Shown one piece after another: positions 34,865-37,398 of a stretch of DNA of 37,398 nucleotides (position 1 is the stretch's first letter; the number at the start of each line of letters is the position of its first letter). The notes under the pieces are model-generated. The model had not been told where the DNA came from. It saw only the letters and a program-made list of their open reading frames with translations, and did no database searches. This DNA is from Promethearchaeati archaeon (GTDB lineage: Archaea > Asgardarchaeota > Heimdallarchaeia > JABLTI01), in the NCBI GenBank assembly GCA_013166835.1, contig JABLTI010000016.1, positions 1 through 37,398 on the forward strand. The letters run 5' to 3'. A program made the position numbers and the translations under genes.

Positions 34865-35689
34865 TTATAGATCATCTAATCCATAAGCACTCTCAATAAT
34901 TTCAATTAGTCTCCCAACGAAGCGAACTGCTGGAGCACCATCAATAACTGAATGATCAATCATCAATGACAAAAAGAGAAATTCTCTAATTACAATCTTT
35001 TTGTTAACAACACATGGTTTCTCTTTAATACTACCAATTGTAAAAACAGGCGAATGTGAAGTAGGATGTATAGCCCAACCTGATATGCGTTTCCCGGCCG
35101 TACCAATAGACGTAACTAAAATTGTTCCGGCATATTTTTTTCTAAAGAAAGGATTCTTTTCAAACCTCTTCCAAAAGAAAATTCTTCTCAAGAATTTTGG
35201 TAGCTTATTCAAAAGAATTGCATTCTTATTACTATCAATATTTTCATAATCCTCTTCACTTATTACTTGAGCTGCTCGTATTTCATCATGAATTTCTCTG
35301 AAGCCTTTTTCATTCGTTTTTCGAATGACAAAAATCAAAGGCATGATTTTATCTCCTTCGACTGTTTTCTCAACCATTACTGAAATATCAATATCATCAA
35401 ATATAATCAGCTTCTGTCCTTTCTTCTTCGCATGAGCTTTTTTGTTTTCACTAACAGCTTGTGAAACACATTTAACTATCCATCCTGTGAAGGATAATTT
35501 CTCACCTGTTTTCTTCTCATGTTTTTTGAGAAGAGCCAGTGCTTTTGTTACATCGATTTCTACTAAGCCATCCATTTGTGTGTAATACAGACCTCGCTCT
35601 ACATTTTCTATCAATATTTTACGTAATTTTGGAATTTTTTCTTCAGTATATGTGCCTGATTTTTTCAATTCTTTAACTCCTAATTTCAT
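34865..35689 (-). CDS. Stand-alone 2-oxoacid dehydrogenase E2-type acyltransferase domain
   Basis: 274 residues covering only the catalytic (CAT-fold) domain of E2 acyltransferases. The C-terminal MIDHSVIDGAPAVRF carries the HxxxDG active site (His246, Asp250), and SPVFTIGSI is typical of E2. Lipoyl and E1/E3-binding domains are absent, so it cannot act as a normal E2 core by itself. Such lone domains probably acylate small molecules from CoA. Its ATG overlaps the stop of the upstream methyltransferase gene as ATGA (35686-35689), which implies translational coupling. The lipoamide-dehydrogenase-like gene at 12127 is too far away to link with it. Confidence 0.83.
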   Translation of the reverse strand: MKLGVKELKKSGTYTEEKIPKLRKILIENVERGLYYTQMDGLVEIDVTKALALLKKHEKKTGEKLSFTGWIVKCVSQAVSENKKAHAKKKGQKLIIFDDIDISVMVEKTVEGDKIMPLIFVIRKTNEKGFREIHDEIRAAQVISEEDYENIDSNKNAILLNKLPKFLRRIFFWKRFEKNPFFRKKYAGTILVTSIGTAGKRISGWAIHPTSHSPVFTIGSIKEKPCVVNKKIVIREFLFLSLMIDHSVIDGAPAVRFVGRLIEIIESAYGLDDL

Positions 35690-36384
35690 TTATTCTGATA
35701 TAGTAAACAATAGTTATGATCATATCCGTAACCAAATGTTCCCTCGATTCGCCAAGGTTCTGATCGTCCATCTACAGTTTTGCTTTCTCGGGAATCCCAA
35801 ATGATTATTATTTCACCCAAAAAATGCAATACTTTTGATAGGGATTTCCCAACATCCCATGCGAGAGTCGTCACTTCTCCACGTTCATTTTTCAAATTGG
35901 CAACATCGACAGCAATTATGGAATTTGGTTTCATTACTTCTTTCAGTTGAGAGAAAATTGTTTGAAAATCCTTCAAGTATTGTTGATAACTCCCTTCTTC
36001 TTGATAAGCTGTGAAAGGATTTTCCGGATCATCTTTCATCATAAAAGGAGGAGAACCAAAACAAAAATCACATTTTGGAATGTTATACTCTAGTAATTTC
36101 AAAGCATCCCCATGAATAATATTTTCTTTGTTTTCCAATCGATCTTTTATGTATTGATATCTCTTCTCAACTATTTCAACTCCAAAAGGAATACGACCCA
36201 TTTTCTCAGCGACAAATAGTGTTGTACCTAATCCAGCAAAAATGTCAAGAACTTTATCACCTTTCTTTGTATATTTCTTGAGGAAATATTCAACATAAGC
36301 TTCTGGAAATCTATTATCATCTTTTTGGAACTTAGAAGGTAATTCCGCTTTGAAATACTTTGGTAAAAAGACATAGCTTTTCAT
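35686..36384 (-). CDS. SPPF-motif SAM-dependent DNA methyltransferase (N4/N6 amino type)
   Basis: A small 232-residue methyltransferase. KVLDIFAGLGTTL (44-56) is SAM motif I in the form typical of N4-cytosine/N6-adenine DNA enzymes. GSPPF (110-114) is catalytic motif IV, placed after motif I. No separate target-recognition domain is obvious, and no restriction partner is adjacent. RNA methyltransferases with related motifs are an alternative. It is translationally coupled by a 4-base overlap to the E2-type acyltransferase downstream, an unusual pairing. ATG start; 92 bases separate it from the ATC-hydrolase-like gene upstream. Confidence 0.77.
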   Translation of the reverse strand: MKSYVFLPKYFKAELPSKFQKDDNRFPEAYVEYFLKKYTKKGDKVLDIFAGLGTTLFVAEKMGRIPFGVEIVEKRYQYIKDRLENKENIIHGDALKLLEYNIPKCDFCFGSPPFMMKDDPENPFTAYQEEGSYQQYLKDFQTIFSQLKEVMKPNSIIAVDVANLKNERGEVTTLAWDVGKSLSKVLHFLGEIIIIWDSRESKTVDGRSEPWRIEGTFGYGYDHNYCLLYQNK

Positions 36385-36476
36385 TCTACTAATAAGAGAA
36401 ATTATTCAGTTAAATTAATTCTGCAAAAAAAAGGATGGAAAGAAATAGTTTCTTTTCCAACAATAAATAAAGATTA

Positions 36477-37319
36477 TTACTTTCCAAGATTTCGCGTAAA
36501 CTCCAAAGTAGGTTGCTCAGCGTTAGGATGAACATCGTCATACCAATACATTTCATCACAGAATTTTTCATGATGCAAAGTTTGTGTTCGTCTCATCATC
36601 CAGAATTTACCAGGATGACCACCTTGAACATCACCTCGATAACAAGAAGCAATATATGCATGATCTGGATCGTTGAAATCTTTCAAAGCTTCATGAATCA
36701 CACATTTATCAAATCTGAAAAGTACTTTGTAATCATCAAAAAAGCACGAAGTAAAATCACCTAATCCAGTCTCAGTCCAGCCTTTGATAGCTTTTTCACC
36801 AGATTCTCTCTGAGTTTTTCGTTTGTAGTCGGCATTCTTAACTTCATCATCAACGATTAGCTTCAAAATGTCTTTGTACAATTTAATGCCTTTCTCATCA
36901 CCCAAAACATCAACTAAGGATTTGACTCGGTAATATGACAATCGAATGTAGGATTTCGTATAGTTCAAATTGTAAATATCAACTTTACCATCTTTGATTG
37001 GAGTAGTCTCCGACAAATCCCAGTATTTAGTAACAAGAAGTGTGATAAGCTTTCTCAGTTCCTCATGTTTTTTCAAAACAGTCAAATCTTTACTTGCTTC
37101 TTCAATGTTTAAAAATGGTAAATTAACCTCTATATCTCCCACATCATCAGCTATACGCTTCATCAATGCTTGAATATATTTAGATTCAATATCTGGATGG
37201 AGTTCAGTAGCATGTTTGATAAAAGGTTCAGTTACTTGAAGAACCCTCCCAAGCATATGTGTTGGATCAACATTGATTTTTGCTTTTGCATTGTAACATT
37301 TATGATTTTCAACTTTCAT
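36477..37319 (-). CDS. L-2-amino-thiazoline-4-carboxylate (ATC) hydrolase-like protein
   Basis: A 280-residue soluble protein. The C-terminal region, with YIASCYRGDVQGG, MMRRTQTLHHEKFCDEMYWY, fits the Cys-containing blocks of the ATC hydrolase family, whose founding member opens a thiazoline ring on the way to L-cysteine in Pseudomonas. The long helical N-terminal part (about 1-170) shows no other domain. In archaea the substrate of these relatives is unknown, so I name the family only. ATG start at 37319. The 79 bases beyond it to the window edge hold its upstream region, with no gene visible. Confidence 0.6.
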   Translation of the reverse strand: MKVENHKCYNAKAKINVDPTHMLGRVLQVTEPFIKHATELHPDIESKYIQALMKRIADDVGDIEVNLPFLNIEEASKDLTVLKKHEELRKLITLLVTKYWDLSETTPIKDGKVDIYNLNYTKSYIRLSYYRVKSLVDVLGDEKGIKLYKDILKLIVDDEVKNADYKRKTQRESGEKAIKGWTETGLGDFTSCFFDDYKVLFRFDKCVIHEALKDFNDPDHAYIASCYRGDVQGGHPGKFWMMRRTQTLHHEKFCDEMYWYDDVHPNAEQPTLEFTRNLGK

Positions 37320-37398
37320 AAGTATCTAGCACATTTTTTCCTAAAAAGGGTAAGCAAAAATCTTGGAAAAATGAATTCTGTCGATTGTAATTTGGAGA

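Overview
The window is a dense, AT-rich stretch (about one third G+C by eye) from an archaeon. The best archaeal marker is a DUF61/UPF0216-family protein at 19776. Others are frequent UUG and GUG starts with G-rich ribosome sites (GAGGTGA, GGAGGAG), T-run gene ends, and solute-binding proteins anchored by a C-terminal membrane helix. Low G+C, leucine-rich repeats, condensation-fold acyltransferases and membrane-tethered peptide-binding proteins would fit an Asgard (Promethearchaeota) genome. No eukaryote-signature gene is present, so that placement is only an inference. No rRNA, tRNA, CRISPR array, insertion sequence or replication origin was seen.

Region 1 (1-11954) is a surface-sugar locus built around nonulosonic (sialic/legionaminic-type) acids. 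On the + strand: a cut-off cytidylyltransferase, a DegT aminotransferase, a CapD/LegB-type nucleotide-sugar dehydratase, a large GT-B-like transferase, a divergent NeuB-like protein and a second cytidylyltransferase. Facing them on the - strand are canonical neuB, neuC and neuD-like genes, a two-helix membrane protein and a wecB-type UDP-GlcNAc 2-epimerase. Together they supply every step type of a legionaminic-acid-like pathway up to CMP activation. The divergent NeuB paralogue keeps the metal histidines but lacks the lysines expected to bind PEP.

Region 2 (12112-21576) is metabolic and membrane housekeeping: a dihydrolipoamide-dehydrogenase-like flavoprotein, a membrane protein with a HEAT-like tail, a TRZ/ATZ-type amidohydrolase, two small membrane proteins, an Old-Yellow-Enzyme-type reductase, a Cys-rich zinc protein, the DUF61 protein and an M20 peptidase/deacylase.

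Region 3 (21581-29261) carries an orphan Eco57I-like DNA methyltransferase, an LsrG-like ABM protein beside an iron alcohol dehydrogenase, a condensation-fold acyltransferase, and a two-gene trans-3-hydroxy-L-proline pathway (dehydratase plus pyrroline-2-carboxylate reductase).

Region 4 (29264-37319) is all on the - strand. Two tandem OppA-type binding proteins have their halves in swapped order (a circular permutation), and the second of them apparently starts at CUG. Upstream lies a locally GC-enriched leader, ORF or RNA. Next come an LRR gene broken by one in-frame UGA and a truncated Lrp-like regulator broken by one in-frame UAG. The region ends with an E2-type acyltransferase coupled by ATGA to a DNA methyltransferase, and an ATC-hydrolase-like protein. 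The strongest leads are the permuted binding proteins, the NeuB-like protein without a PEP site, and the paired single-nonsense lesions.
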